Below are positions 26,296 to 35,085 of a stretch of 64,000 bases of DNA, piece after piece. The notes under the pieces were generated by a model. The model was not told the origin of the DNA, made no database searches, and saw only the letters and a list, made by a program, of their open reading frames with translations. The position numbers and the translations under genes were made by a program. Source of the DNA: Pedobacter sp. PAMC26386 (GTDB lineage Bacteria; Bacteroidota; Bacteroidia; Sphingobacteriales; Sphingobacteriaceae); NCBI GenBank assembly GCA_014302835.1, contig CP060294.1, forward strand, positions 4,179,067-4,243,066, read 5' to 3'. The stretch's first letter is position 1, and each line of letters opens with the position of its first letter.

Positions 26296-28146
26296 ATGAA
26301 TAAATTATCCCGCTATACTTTTTTTGCACTGCTGCTTTTGGCGGTGCAAACACAGGCACAGCAGCCTTTATCAGCCAATTCAGGGCATAGTCATAATGAC
26401 TATAAACAGAATATCCCTTTGCTCCGCGCTTACTATGCGGGCATGGGGTCTATTGAAGCTGATGTCTTTTTAAAAGACGGCCAGTTATTTGTCGCCCATG
26501 AATTAAAAGAAATCAAACCAGAGGCGACGCTTTTAAAACAATACCTGGAACCGTTATACCGGTTGTATAAAGAAAATGGGAATCATCCTTATAAGGACCC
26601 CAAATTGAAATTACAATTGGTTATTGATGTCAAAGAAGATTATCCGCATGTTTTACCACAATTACTGAAAGAACTAAAACCTTTTCAGGATATGGTAAAC
26701 AGACCAATTAATCCGGATGCGGTTAGTATTGTGATCAGCGGAGATATGCCTGTACCAGCAAACTTTAAAGACTATCCAGCATTGATTTCTTTTGACGGCC
26801 GCCCAACTACCGTTTACACAGATGCAGAGCTGGAACGTGTCGCCATGATCAGTGATGAGCTAACACACTATACTGTTTGGAATGGTAAAGGTACACCAAC
26901 GCATATCGATGAGGTTAAACTGAAAGCGGTTATTGATGCGGCACATCAAAAGGGTAAGCCTTTCCGTTTCTGGGCTACCCAGGATAGCCCGAATACGTGG
27001 TTAGAACTAGAGAAATTCGGAGTAGACTGGATTAATACAGATGCACCAGAAAAACTGCGTGATTTTTATTTACGAAAAGATAAACTGACTTACACGAATC
27101 CGGTTCCTTACCCGGTTTATCAGCCAGCCTATAAAGTTGATGGTACTGCTAAAAAGGTGAAAAATGTAATTCTGCTAATTGGTGATGGAATGGGCTTAGC
27201 ACAAATTCATGCAGGATGGATTGCTAATCATGGAAACCTGAACATCGCGATGATTCGTAACAGTGGCTTTTCACAAACTGCGGCTTCTAATTCTGGAAAT
27301 ACAGATTCTGCCGCTGGCGGATCGGCTATTGCCATGGGCGAGAAAACAAATAACCGTTATATCGGGATGGGCCCGGATGATAAAAAACGAACTAACCTGG
27401 TAGACACTTTAGCAACTTATGGTTTGATAAGCGGCATTATCAGTGTTGGCGATATTACCGATGCTACTCCAGCCGTTTTTTATGCACATCAGTTAGATCG
27501 TTCTTACAGTGAAGCTATTGCGAAGGATTTTCTGGATAGTCATGTAGATATCCTGGTAGGTTCTAATCAGAAGAGTTTTCTTCAGAATCCAGATCAGACT
27601 TTAATGACTAAACTGGAAAGTAAGGGTTATACATTAAGCAAGTCAATTGCAGATTTTAAACAGAAAAGCAAGGGCAAGCATTTGGTTTTACTACCGGATT
27701 CTGCCACTCGCCCTGTAAAAGATGGCAGAGGAGATATGCTTTCCCAATCGTTAAAACAGACCATTAAACTTTTGTCTGCAAATAAAAAAGGCTTCTTTAT
27801 TATGGCCGAAGGTGCGCAGATTGATTATGGAGGCCATGTCAACGATTTAAAATATGTAGTGACCGAATTACATGATTTTGATAAAATGGTGGGCGATGCT
27901 TTACGTTTTGCAGATCAGGATGGCGAAACGCTGGTTCTGATTACTGCAGATCATGAAACTGGTGGACTTACTTTATTAGATGCTTCTGCAGCGGAAGGCA
28001 GAATTCAGGGCGAGTTCAGTACAAACGATCATACGAATATTATGGTGCCGGTTTATGCTTATGGCCCGCATTCTGGTGATTTCACAGGAACTTATCCTAA
28101 CAATGAAATCTTTAAAAAGATACTAAGGCTATTTACTGCTCATTAA
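26296..28146 (+). CDS. Secreted GDPD/PI-PLC-like domain fused to alkaline phosphatase
   Basis: This 616-residue exported protein (signal peptide 1-21) joins two phosphoesterases. Residues about 28-260 look like a glycerophosphodiester phosphodiesterase/PI-PLC-like barrel: HSHNDY (His31, His33), SIEADVF (Glu54, Asp56), VAHE (His68) and FGVDWINTDAP. Residues about 288-616 are a PhoA-superfamily alkaline phosphatase with metal and nucleophile motifs IGDGMG (Asp297), NTDSAAGGSA (Ser338), EGAQIDYGGH (Glu505, Asp510, His514), TADHETGG (Asp552, His553) and NDHTN (His579). Such an enzyme could cut a phosphodiester and then release phosphate from the product. As last gene of a SusCD operon it hints at the transported substrate class. 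Confidence 0.9.
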   Translation: MNKLSRYTFFALLLLAVQTQAQQPLSANSGHSHNDYKQNIPLLRAYYAGMGSIEADVFLKDGQLFVAHELKEIKPEATLLKQYLEPLYRLYKENGNHPYKDPKLKLQLVIDVKEDYPHVLPQLLKELKPFQDMVNRPINPDAVSIVISGDMPVPANFKDYPALISFDGRPTTVYTDAELERVAMISDELTHYTVWNGKGTPTHIDEVKLKAVIDAAHQKGKPFRFWATQDSPNTWLELEKFGVDWINTDAPEKLRDFYLRKDKLTYTNPVPYPVYQPAYKVDGTAKKVKNVILLIGDGMGLAQIHAGWIANHGNLNIAMIRNSGFSQTAASNSGNTDSAAGGSAIAMGEKTNNRYIGMGPDDKKRTNLVDTLATYGLISGIISVGDITDATPAVFYAHQLDRSYSEAIAKDFLDSHVDILVGSNQKSFLQNPDQTLMTKLESKGYTLSKSIADFKQKSKGKHLVLLPDSATRPVKDGRGDMLSQSLKQTIKLLSANKKGFFIMAEGAQIDYGGHVNDLKYVVTELHDFDKMVGDALRFADQDGETLVLITADHETGGLTLLDASAAEGRIQGEFSTNDHTNIMVPVYAYGPHSGDFTGTYPNNEIFKKILRLFTAH

Positions 28147-28177
28147 CTTTTTGTACTCAGCTTCTGGTATTTTTTAT

Positions 28178-28209
28178 AATAGGCTGTATCGTTTCAGATA
28201 CAGCCTATT
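28178..28209 (+). terminator. Terminator of the second SusCD operon
   Basis: AATAGGCTGTATC and its exact complement form a 13-bp stem around GTTTCA, followed by TTTTG. It lies 31 bp past the phosphatase stop. The GGCTGTATC core is shared with the giant hairpin at 29401. Confidence 0.8.
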
Positions 28210-28275
28210 TTTGTATCTGGTATTTTTCTTAATTTAGAGCATTAAGCTAACTATAACCTAAAAAACATTGATATC

Positions 28276-29379
28276 ATGAAAAGAATTCTCTTTCTTATCT
28301 TTGGAATAGGCGCTGCCCTATTTGCACAGGCACAGGAAAATCCGTTAAAAACGATTAAAGACAATGCTGTTACCTCAATTAAAAATCAGGGGAAATCAGG
28401 AACGTGCTGGAATTATTCTACGACCTCACTGGTAGAGTCAGAGACTCTACGCAAAGGATTAGGTGAATTAAATCTATCTGAAATGTACATTGCCCGCAAT
28501 GTTTATATAGAAAAAGCAAAAAACTATATTTTGCGTCAGGGCAAGGCTCAGTTTAGCGAGGGTGGTCTTGGTCATGACCTGATTCGTGGAATTGCATTAT
28601 ATGGAGCTATGCCACAAGAGACCTTTCAGGGAGTTACAGGAGAAATCCCTGACCATACCGGCTTAATGGATACTTTAAATAATTATTTGGATAATGTCTT
28701 AAAAAAGCGTCCTATAGCAGCAAACTGGCTTCAGGGATTTGAACAGATTTTAAATCAGAAAATTGGTAATCCGCCGGCAAATTTTGATTATAAAGGAAAA
28801 AATTATACCGCTAAAACTTTCGCTAAAGAAGTCTTAAAGTTTGATGCAAATGATTATGTAAACATTACTTCGTTTACGCACCATCCTTATTATTCACAGT
28901 TTATTTTAGAGACCGCTGATAATTTTGCGAATGGGTCTTTTTATAATCTTCCCTTAGCAGATATGATTGACATGACCAAAACGGCATTGAAAGACGGATA
29001 CACAGTGATGTGGGATGCAGATGTAAGCAACGAAGACTTCCAAATGGAAAAAGGTTACGCCATGTTATTTACAGATACCACAGCAGTGAATGCACCTGTA
29101 CTGAATCCAACTATAAAAGAGCGGGCTTATACTCCCGAGCTTCGTCAGCAGTTATATGAAAACCTCACTACAGAGGACGATCATTTAATGCACATCATGG
29201 GACTAGAGCAGGCAGCAGATGGAAAATACTTTTTTAAAGTAAAAAACTCGTGGGGTAATGTAGGACCATTGAATGGTTATTTAGAGGTCTCAGAACCTTA
29301 CTTTGCAATTAACACCGTAAGTTTAGTCTTGCCAAAAGCGGCGTTAACTAAAGAATTAAAGAAAAAATTAGGGATATAA
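28276..29379 (+). CDS. Exported C1B (bleomycin hydrolase/PepC-like) cysteine peptidase
   Basis: This 367-residue protein has a signal peptide (1-20, ending AQAQ) and a papain-like fold of the C1B type. The catalytic cysteine is in NQGKSGTCWNYS (Cys44), the histidine in DDHLMHIMG (His306) and the asparagine in VKNSWG (Asn324). It is shorter than cytosolic PepC (about 450 residues). Family members are aminopeptidases; export suggests a role in periplasmic or extracellular peptide breakdown. It stands alone between two strong stem-loops, so it appears monocistronic. Confidence 0.88.
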   Translation: MKRILFLIFGIGAALFAQAQENPLKTIKDNAVTSIKNQGKSGTCWNYSTTSLVESETLRKGLGELNLSEMYIARNVYIEKAKNYILRQGKAQFSEGGLGHDLIRGIALYGAMPQETFQGVTGEIPDHTGLMDTLNNYLDNVLKKRPIAANWLQGFEQILNQKIGNPPANFDYKGKNYTAKTFAKEVLKFDANDYVNITSFTHHPYYSQFILETADNFANGSFYNLPLADMIDMTKTALKDGYTVMWDADVSNEDFQMEKGYAMLFTDTTAVNAPVLNPTIKERAYTPELRQQLYENLTTEDDHLMHIMGLEQAADGKYFFKVKNSWGNVGPLNGYLEVSEPYFAINTVSLVLPKAALTKELKKKLGI

Positions 29380-29400
29380 TTATATTGATCGCCTCCAGTT

Positions 29401-29489
29401 AATAAAAGGCTGTATCTAAATGTGATGTGATCCCAAAAGTTTTTGTCTAACTTTTGGGATCACATCACATTTAGATACAGCCTTTTATT
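29401..29489 (+). terminator. 89-bp hairpin with a perfect 41-bp stem
   Basis: Left arm 29401-29441 and right arm 29449-29489 are exact complements over 41 bp with a 7-base loop TTTGTCT. The stem base is A/T rich and the right arm ends in CCTTTTATTTTA, so it can terminate the peptidase transcript from 29379. The stem is far longer than a normal terminator and shares GGCTGTATC with the stem at 28178. Confidence 0.85.
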
Positions 29490-29555
29490 TTAGTATAAAT
29501 AACCTCTTGATTACCAAATTTTCTTTTCGATATTCGCCGCTCTTAAAAACAACTA

Positions 29556-30065
29556 ATGAAACCTGTTAAACAACCTCTTTTCTGGAAAGCGGCACTTACT
29601 TTTTTAGGCCTTGCTATTTTCGGGCTAATTATCTTTTTAAAAGCAGGGCAAACTAAAGGCGACCTGACTAAGACTACCGGAGCAATTACATTTTTATCAG
29701 ATAATTATAAAAATATAGACGAGCGTAATGCCGGAAAAATGTGCTTCTTTATGATTGACAGCAGCCCGGAAGTATTTGAAGTTTTTATAGGAAAGGAAAG
29801 CGGAGACTTTAAACCGGACCTGGAAAAAATGTATCAATTAAAGAAAGGCGATATCATTGATATTTATTATGACACCAACTATCTCAATATGAGCTCGAAT
29901 GAAGAGATAAGTGTTAACAGGGCACTTCAATTTATTGATAAAAATAATGAGCCAGTATTTATTAAAGGTAATACGGATCAGTTAATGGGTACCGGTATCG
30001 CCGGATTTAGTCTGTTATGTATCGGAATACTTATTGTCTTGAAATTAAAAGGGTATATTTTTTAA
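29556..30065 (+). CDS. Two-segment membrane protein of unknown function
   Basis: I do not recognise a confirmed family. The 169-residue product has an N-terminal membrane segment (about 10-28, ALTFLGLAIFGLIIFL), a polar region of about 105 residues and a C-terminal membrane segment (about 146-165, GIAGFSLLCIGILIVLKL). The polar part reads like a small beta domain (GAITFLSDNYKN, GDIIDIYYDTNY), reminiscent of DUF3592-type proteins, but this is a guess. It is followed by converging small ORFs on the other strand. Confidence 0.7.
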   Translation: MKPVKQPLFWKAALTFLGLAIFGLIIFLKAGQTKGDLTKTTGAITFLSDNYKNIDERNAGKMCFFMIDSSPEVFEVFIGKESGDFKPDLEKMYQLKKGDIIDIYYDTNYLNMSSNEEISVNRALQFIDKNNEPVFIKGNTDQLMGTGIAGFSLLCIGILIVLKLKGYIF

Positions 30066-30083
30066 ACAAGAATGGCATCTTGC

Positions 30084-30224
30084 TTATTCTTCAACTGGTT
30101 TCGGAGTTTCAACCGGTGCCTCAGGATCAAGCTCTACACAGCCTTCTTTGTCTTTTCTTGCAAATAAAATAGGATAAAGAAAAAGAACTGCAGCCAGCAT
30201 CATCAATAATCCCGAGACTTCCAT
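30084..30224 (-). CDS. Small single-pass membrane ORF (46 aa) with acidic proline-rich tail
   Basis: The ATG at 30224 overlaps the TAA of the upstream small ORF as TAATG. The 46 residues hold one membrane segment (MEVSGLLMMLAAVLFLYPIL) and a charged tail ARKDKEGCVELDPEAPVETP. The frame remains open upstream without a start (reading back through SKYVMEV), so this could be the second half of one frameshifted gene. No function is recognised. Together with the next entry it fills the 430-bp gap between two plus-strand genes. Confidence 0.45.
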   Translation of the reverse strand: MEVSGLLMMLAAVLFLYPILFARKDKEGCVELDPEAPVETPKPVEE

Positions 30225-30337
30225 TACGTATTTGCTGCCTGTATATGACTTGAATTCATTATCTGGGAAGCGGCAAGTACCAGTAAAGCTAGAATCATGG
30301 CGAATACCGCCTTTTGAAGTTTCATTACTTTGATCAT
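30224..30337 (-). CDS. Small membrane ORF (37 aa), overlapping TAATG with the next
   Basis: The peptide starts MIKVMKLQKAVFAM and is dominated by one hydrophobic segment (VFAMILALLVLAA). Its stop overlaps the start of the 46-residue ORF by one base, a layout compatible with translational coupling. Joining both by a one-base shift would give an 83-residue protein with two membrane segments, so a disrupted gene is the alternative. Too short for confident assignment. Confidence 0.4.
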   Translation of the reverse strand: MIKVMKLQKAVFAMILALLVLAASQIMNSSHIQAANT

Positions 30338-30460
30338 AATCTGAAGATTATTATTATTAATTTATACAACGTAAATATAAACATCAAAAACCAAACCAAT
30401 TTAAGTTTTTGAAGATCAATGTATTTCCTTTATATCTACCTTTTTTTAATTCTTAATCCT

Positions 30461-30468
30461 TAACTTTG
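30461..30468 (+). promoter_or_regulatory. Candidate -7 promoter box TAACTTTG before ileS
   Basis: The same TAACTTTG octamer as before the second FecI gene lies 30 bp upstream of the ileS ATG at 30499. It fits the Bacteroidota TAnnTTTG consensus. No obvious TTTG is found at -33. Confidence 0.5.
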
Positions 30469-30498
30469 CATCCTCATTTTTTTTAAGATACTGGATTG

Positions 30499-33400
30499 AT
30501 GTATAGGGAATTTAAACAATTAGAACTACCTAAGATAGGCAAGGAGATACTGGAGTTTTGGAAGGCAGAAAATATATTTGAAAAAAGTATTTCTTCACGT
30601 CCGAAATCAAACCCATTTACTTTTTATGAAGGTCCGCCTTCAGCTAACGGAATGCCTGGTATTCACCACGTCATGGCCCGTGCTATTAAGGATATTTTCT
30701 GCCGTTATAAAACTCTTAAGGGTTTCCAGGTGAAACGTAAAGGTGGCTGGGATACACATGGTTTGCCAATTGAGCTTGCAGTAGAGAAGAAATTAGGAAT
30801 TACTAAAATTGATATCGGGGTTAAGATTACCGTAGAGGAATACAATGCGGCCTGTCGTGAAGAAGTGATGCGTTATACAGATATATGGAATGACCTGACC
30901 GAGAAAATGGGTTATTGGGTTGATCTTGAAAAACCATATATCACTTACGAAAACGAATATATTGAATCGTTATGGTGGATCTTAAAGACCTTTTATGACA
31001 AAGGGCTTTTATACAAAGGATACACCGTACAGCCATACTCTCCTGCTGCAGGAACTGGTTTAAGTTCGCATGAGCTAAACCAGCCGGGTACTTACAAAAT
31101 GCTGAAAGATACGTCGATCACTGCGCAGTTCTTTATAAAAAAAGAGCAGCAGCATGCGGCACTGTCTTCTTTATTTGAAAACGATACGGAAGAAACAGCC
31201 TTTATTGCCTGGACAACTACGCCATGGACTTTACCGTCCAATGGTGCTTTAGCTGTTGGTGCAAAAATAAATTATGTAAAAGTTAAGACCTTCAATCAAT
31301 ATACTTTCCTTCCAGTAAGTGTAATACTGGCTAAAGACCTGGTTGGGAAACATTTCAAAGCTGAGGCCAAAGACCTTTCTTTTGAAGATTATAAAGGTGG
31401 TGATAAACTGATTCCATGGACTATTACCGCTGAGTTTACCGGCAAAGACCTGGTTGGGTTAACTTATCACCAGTTAATGCCTTACGTGACTAATGCTGAG
31501 TTAGAAGCTAAAGCTTTCCGTGTAATTCCGGCAGACTATGTGACTACGGAAGACGGTACTGGTATTGTGCATCTTGCAGCTGTTTTCGGAGCGGATGATT
31601 TTCGTGTAGTCAAAGAAAACAACATGCCTTATGTGATGGTTAAGGATGAACAGGGTAATGAACTTCCTTTAGTCAACAAGCAGGGTAAATTTGTGGATGA
31701 AGTCACAGATTTTGCCGGTTATTATGTCAAAGAAGAATATTACAGTGATGAGGAACGTAAAGCCCCTGATTTCAAGCCTACGGATGTCCTGATTGCCATT
31801 AAACTGAAAGAAGACAACAAAGCCTTCGATGTAAAGAAATACGAACACAGCTATCCGCACTGCTGGAGAACTGACAAACCTATTTTATACTACCCTCTTG
31901 ACAGCTGGTTTATTAAAACTACTGCTGTAAAAGATAAAATGGTAGCCTTGAACAAAACCATTAACTGGAAACCAGAAGCTACAGGAACAGGCCGTTTTGG
32001 AAACTGGCTTGAAAACCTGGTAGACTGGAATTTATCCCGCTCACGTTACTGGGGAACTCCTTTACCGATCTGGCGAACTCAGGATGGTACTGAAGAAAAA
32101 TGTATTGGTTCTATCGCCGAACTGAATGCAGAGATCAAAAAATCTGTAGACGCTGGTTTCATGGAAGCTGCTTTTGAATTGAAAGATATGCACCGTCCTT
32201 TTGTGGATGATGTGATCTTAACTTCTTCAAAAGGAGAAAAAATGACCCGCGAACTGGATCTGATCGATGTATGGTTTGATAGCGGTGCAATGCCTTATGC
32301 GCAATGGCATTTCCCTTTTGAAAACAAAGAAGAATTTGAAAATGCCTACCCTGCAGATTTTATTGCTGAAGGCGTGGATCAAACCCGTGGATGGTTCTTT
32401 ACTTTACATGCGATTGCAGTAATGTTAAGCGAAACCAGTGATGAGATCAAAGCAATCAATGAGCGGATTGGCAATAAAGGAATCGCGTATAAAAACGTGG
32501 TTTCCAATGGACTGGTGCTGGATAAAAACGGCAACAAAATGTCTAAACGTTTAGGCAATGGAGTTGATCCTTTCCATACAATCGATACTTATAGTGCTGA
32601 TGCAACCCGATGGTACATGATCAGCAATGCTTCTCCATGGGATAACCTGAAGTTCAATACAGAAGGTCTGGATGAAGTAAGACGTAAGTTCTTTGGTACA
32701 CTTTACAATACTTATGCTTTCTTCGCTTTATATGCGAATATTGATAAATTTGAAATTGACGAGAATAATGAAACGCCTGTTCAGGATCGCTCTGAACTGG
32801 ACAGATGGATTTTATCGCTGTTGCAGAACCTGATCAATGAGGTAGACGAAAGTTATAATACTTATGAACCTACAAAAGCAGCGAGAGCTATTCAGACTTT
32901 TGTAGATGAACATTTAAGCAACTGGTATATCCGTTTATCACGCCGCCGCTTCTGGAAGGGTGAAATGACTGCTGATAAAAAGGCCGCGTATGAAACTTTA
33001 TATACTTGTTTAATGAGTGTCTCTCAGCTGATGTCTCCGGTTGCGCCTTTCTTTGCAGATTGGTTATACCAGAACTTAGCAATCAATAAAAAGGGTGCTG
33101 AACAATCTGTACATTTGAGTCTGTGGAAAAGTGGTGATACTTCACTGATTGACATAGAACTGAATGAACGGATGGAGCTGGCTCAGAATATCTCTTCAAT
33201 GGTGCTTTCACTGAGAAAGAAAATGAGCATCAATGTTCGTCAACCGTTAGCTAAGATCTTAATCCCTGTACTGGATAAAACTTTCAAAGAAAGAGTGGAA
33301 CTGGTTAAGGAAATTATCTTGTCGGAGACTAATATCAAGGATATTGAGTACATCACTGATACTGCTGGTTTCATTAAGAAAAAGATCAAACCGAATTTCA

Positions 33401-33891
33401 AAGCCTTAGGACCAAAGGTTGGTAAGGACATGAAATCGGTAGCGCAGACCATTACTGATATGAGCCAGGAAGATTTAAGCAAATTTGAAGCGGAAGGTTC
33501 TTATCTTGTACCGGATACAAGTTATGTAATTCTGTTGGAAGATGTAGAAATCATCGCTGAAGACATCCCTGGATGGCAGGTAACTAACATTGGTAACCTT
33601 ACTGTTGCTCTTGATGTTACAATCACAGATGAGTTGAAAGAAGAAGGTTTATCGCGTGAGCTGATCAACAGAGTTCAGAATTTAAGAAAAGAACTTAATT
33701 TTGAGGTGACAGATCGCATTACCGTGAGTTTACAAAATCATAATTTGATCTCCGGAGCGGTAGCCCAGAATAAAACATACATTTGCGCTGAAATATTAGC
33801 GGATGATATTAATTTGATAACTAATTTAGATAAAGGAAACAAAATAGTAATCGATGATGTTGAACTACAGATTTTGATTGCAAAACAATAA
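30499..33891 (+). CDS. ileS: Isoleucyl-tRNA synthetase with rearranged GIHH signature
   Basis: This 1130-residue class I synthetase charges tRNA-Ile. The ATG at 30499 is chosen over the TTG one codon earlier. Domains in order: Rossmann catalytic core, CP1 editing domain (about 190-400), KMSKR motif (Lys680-Arg684, KNGNKMSKRLGN) and anticodon-binding region (about 720-900), with a long C-terminal extension. The HIGH signature is not HxGH: the sequence is GMPGIHHVMAR, so Gly54-Ile55-His56-His57 replaces it. As I recall, this swapped GXHH form occurs in some type 2 IleRS and has been linked to very strong mupirocin resistance. The dksA-like gene starts 5 bp downstream. Confidence 0.97.
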   Translation: MYREFKQLELPKIGKEILEFWKAENIFEKSISSRPKSNPFTFYEGPPSANGMPGIHHVMARAIKDIFCRYKTLKGFQVKRKGGWDTHGLPIELAVEKKLGITKIDIGVKITVEEYNAACREEVMRYTDIWNDLTEKMGYWVDLEKPYITYENEYIESLWWILKTFYDKGLLYKGYTVQPYSPAAGTGLSSHELNQPGTYKMLKDTSITAQFFIKKEQQHAALSSLFENDTEETAFIAWTTTPWTLPSNGALAVGAKINYVKVKTFNQYTFLPVSVILAKDLVGKHFKAEAKDLSFEDYKGGDKLIPWTITAEFTGKDLVGLTYHQLMPYVTNAELEAKAFRVIPADYVTTEDGTGIVHLAAVFGADDFRVVKENNMPYVMVKDEQGNELPLVNKQGKFVDEVTDFAGYYVKEEYYSDEERKAPDFKPTDVLIAIKLKEDNKAFDVKKYEHSYPHCWRTDKPILYYPLDSWFIKTTAVKDKMVALNKTINWKPEATGTGRFGNWLENLVDWNLSRSRYWGTPLPIWRTQDGTEEKCIGSIAELNAEIKKSVDAGFMEAAFELKDMHRPFVDDVILTSSKGEKMTRELDLIDVWFDSGAMPYAQWHFPFENKEEFENAYPADFIAEGVDQTRGWFFTLHAIAVMLSETSDEIKAINERIGNKGIAYKNVVSNGLVLDKNGNKMSKRLGNGVDPFHTIDTYSADATRWYMISNASPWDNLKFNTEGLDEVRRKFFGTLYNTYAFFALYANIDKFEIDENNETPVQDRSELDRWILSLLQNLINEVDESYNTYEPTKAARAIQTFVDEHLSNWYIRLSRRRFWKGEMTADKKAAYETLYTCLMSVSQLMSPVAPFFADWLYQNLAINKKGAEQSVHLSLWKSGDTSLIDIELNERMELAQNISSMVLSLRKKMSINVRQPLAKILIPVLDKTFKERVELVKEIILSETNIKDIEYITDTAGFIKKKIKPNFKALGPKVGKDMKSVAQTITDMSQEDLSKFEAEGSYLVPDTSYVILLEDVEIIAEDIPGWQVTNIGNLTVALDVTITDELKEEGLSRELINRVQNLRKELNFEVTDRITVSLQNHNLISGAVAQNKTYICAEILADDINLITNLDKGNKIVIDDVELQILIAKQ

Positions 33892-33896
33892 TTAAC

Positions 33897-34280
33897 ATGG
33901 AAAAACCTACAAAAACCCGTTACTCAGATAACGAGCTACAAGAATTTAAAGAACTGATCCAGGATAAACTGCGTATGGCGAGAGAGGAATTTCTCAACTT
34001 AACAAATTCTTTAAGCAGCCCGAATTCTAATGGTACTGAAGATACTTCGGGTACTTATAAGACTTTGGAAGATGGTTCCGCAACTTTGGAGAAAGAGCAA
34101 TTAAATCAATTAGCTGCACGTCAGAAAAAATTCATTGAGAATTTAGAGGCTGCATTAGTACGTATAGAGAACAAAACTTATGGTATTTGCCGCGAAACTG
34201 GTAAATTGATCCAGAAAGAACGTTTACGTGCTGTACCTCATGCAACTTTAAGCATGGAAGCAAAATTGAAACAAGCATAA
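33897..34280 (+). CDS. DksA/TraR-family protein with degenerate zinc finger
   Basis: This 127-residue protein has an N-terminal coiled coil (about 8-95) and a DksA/TraR-type C-terminal domain (about 96-125, YGICRETGKLIQKERLRAVPHATL). Only one of the four zinc-binding cysteines (in GICRETG) remains, so it is a cysteine-poor DksA-like protein. DksA relatives bind the RNA polymerase secondary channel and shape transcription; that role here is inferred. It lies 5 bp after ileS and its stop overlaps the lspA start by one base (TAATG), so the three genes form one operon. Confidence 0.88.
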   Translation: MEKPTKTRYSDNELQEFKELIQDKLRMAREEFLNLTNSLSSPNSNGTEDTSGTYKTLEDGSATLEKEQLNQLAARQKKFIENLEAALVRIENKTYGICRETGKLIQKERLRAVPHATLSMEAKLKQA

Positions 34281-34882
34281 TGAAAGGCTATTCTAAACCT
34301 TTACTGGTTATCTTCCTGGTATTACTTGTAGACCAGGTATTGAAAACCTGGATTAAAACTAATATGTATATCGGTCAGGAATTCAAGATTATTGGAAACT
34401 GGTTCATTATACATTTTACGGAGAACAATGGAATGGCCTTCGGAATGGAGTTTGGTGGTGAATTTGGGAAACTGGCTTTATCATTATTCAGAATTGCTGC
34501 GGTTGCGGCAATCGGATACGGCTTACATCACCTGATTAAACACAAATACCACAGAGGACTGGTACTGAATGTGGCATTAATTTTTGCCGGTGCATTGGGT
34601 AATATCATTGATTCTGTGTTGTATGGTAAAATATATGGCTATTCGACGTTATTTCACGGCCGTGTGGTTGATATGTTCTACTTCCCGATCATGGAGGGCA
34701 TCTTCCCTAAATGGGTTCCAATATGGGGCGGAGAAGACTATATTTTCTTCAGGCCGGTGTTCAACGTTGCAGATGCAGCCATATCTGTAGGTGTAATCGC
34801 CATTCTTATCTTCCAGAAATCGTACTTCAAGGAAGAAGTTAAGGAGGAGATTGGGCCAAATAATGAGGTTGTCGAAGACTAA
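34280..34882 (+). CDS. lspA: Lipoprotein signal peptidase (SPase II)
   Basis: This 200-residue inner-membrane aspartic peptidase cleaves prolipoproteins after lipid attachment and so serves the SusD and GldB lipoproteins of the window. The family motifs are DQVLKTWIK (18-26), TENNGMAFG (47-55), GALGNIIDS with catalytic Asp111, VVDMF (129-133) and FNVADAAIS with catalytic Asp165. A loop of about 20 residues between 136 and 157 makes it longer than E. coli LspA. The start overlaps the stop of the dksA-like gene. Confidence 0.96.
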   Translation: MKGYSKPLLVIFLVLLVDQVLKTWIKTNMYIGQEFKIIGNWFIIHFTENNGMAFGMEFGGEFGKLALSLFRIAAVAAIGYGLHHLIKHKYHRGLVLNVALIFAGALGNIIDSVLYGKIYGYSTLFHGRVVDMFYFPIMEGIFPKWVPIWGGEDYIFFRPVFNVADAAISVGVIAILIFQKSYFKEEVKEEIGPNNEVVED

Positions 34883-34898
34883 ATTTCATATTTATTTT

Positions 34899-34930
34899 AA
34901 AAAGGCTTTCCTGAACAGGAAGGCCTTTTT
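34899..34930 (+). terminator. Terminator of ileS-dksA-lspA
   Basis: AAAAAGGCTTTCCTG pairs with CAGGAAGGCCTTTTT except for one G-T wobble, around a two-base spacer, 17 bp after lspA and followed by TTG. Confidence 0.85.
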
Positions 34931-35085
34931 TGTTTACAAATCACTTGAATAACCTGAACAACAAGTATTTGTGCACAAAAATCAACTTGGCTCAATATTG
35001 GCTATAACAATTCCGTTAGCCCATTTTTTCGTGAATTTGAATTCAAATAATGGTAAATTAACATTATTGAAATCCACTATTACTC

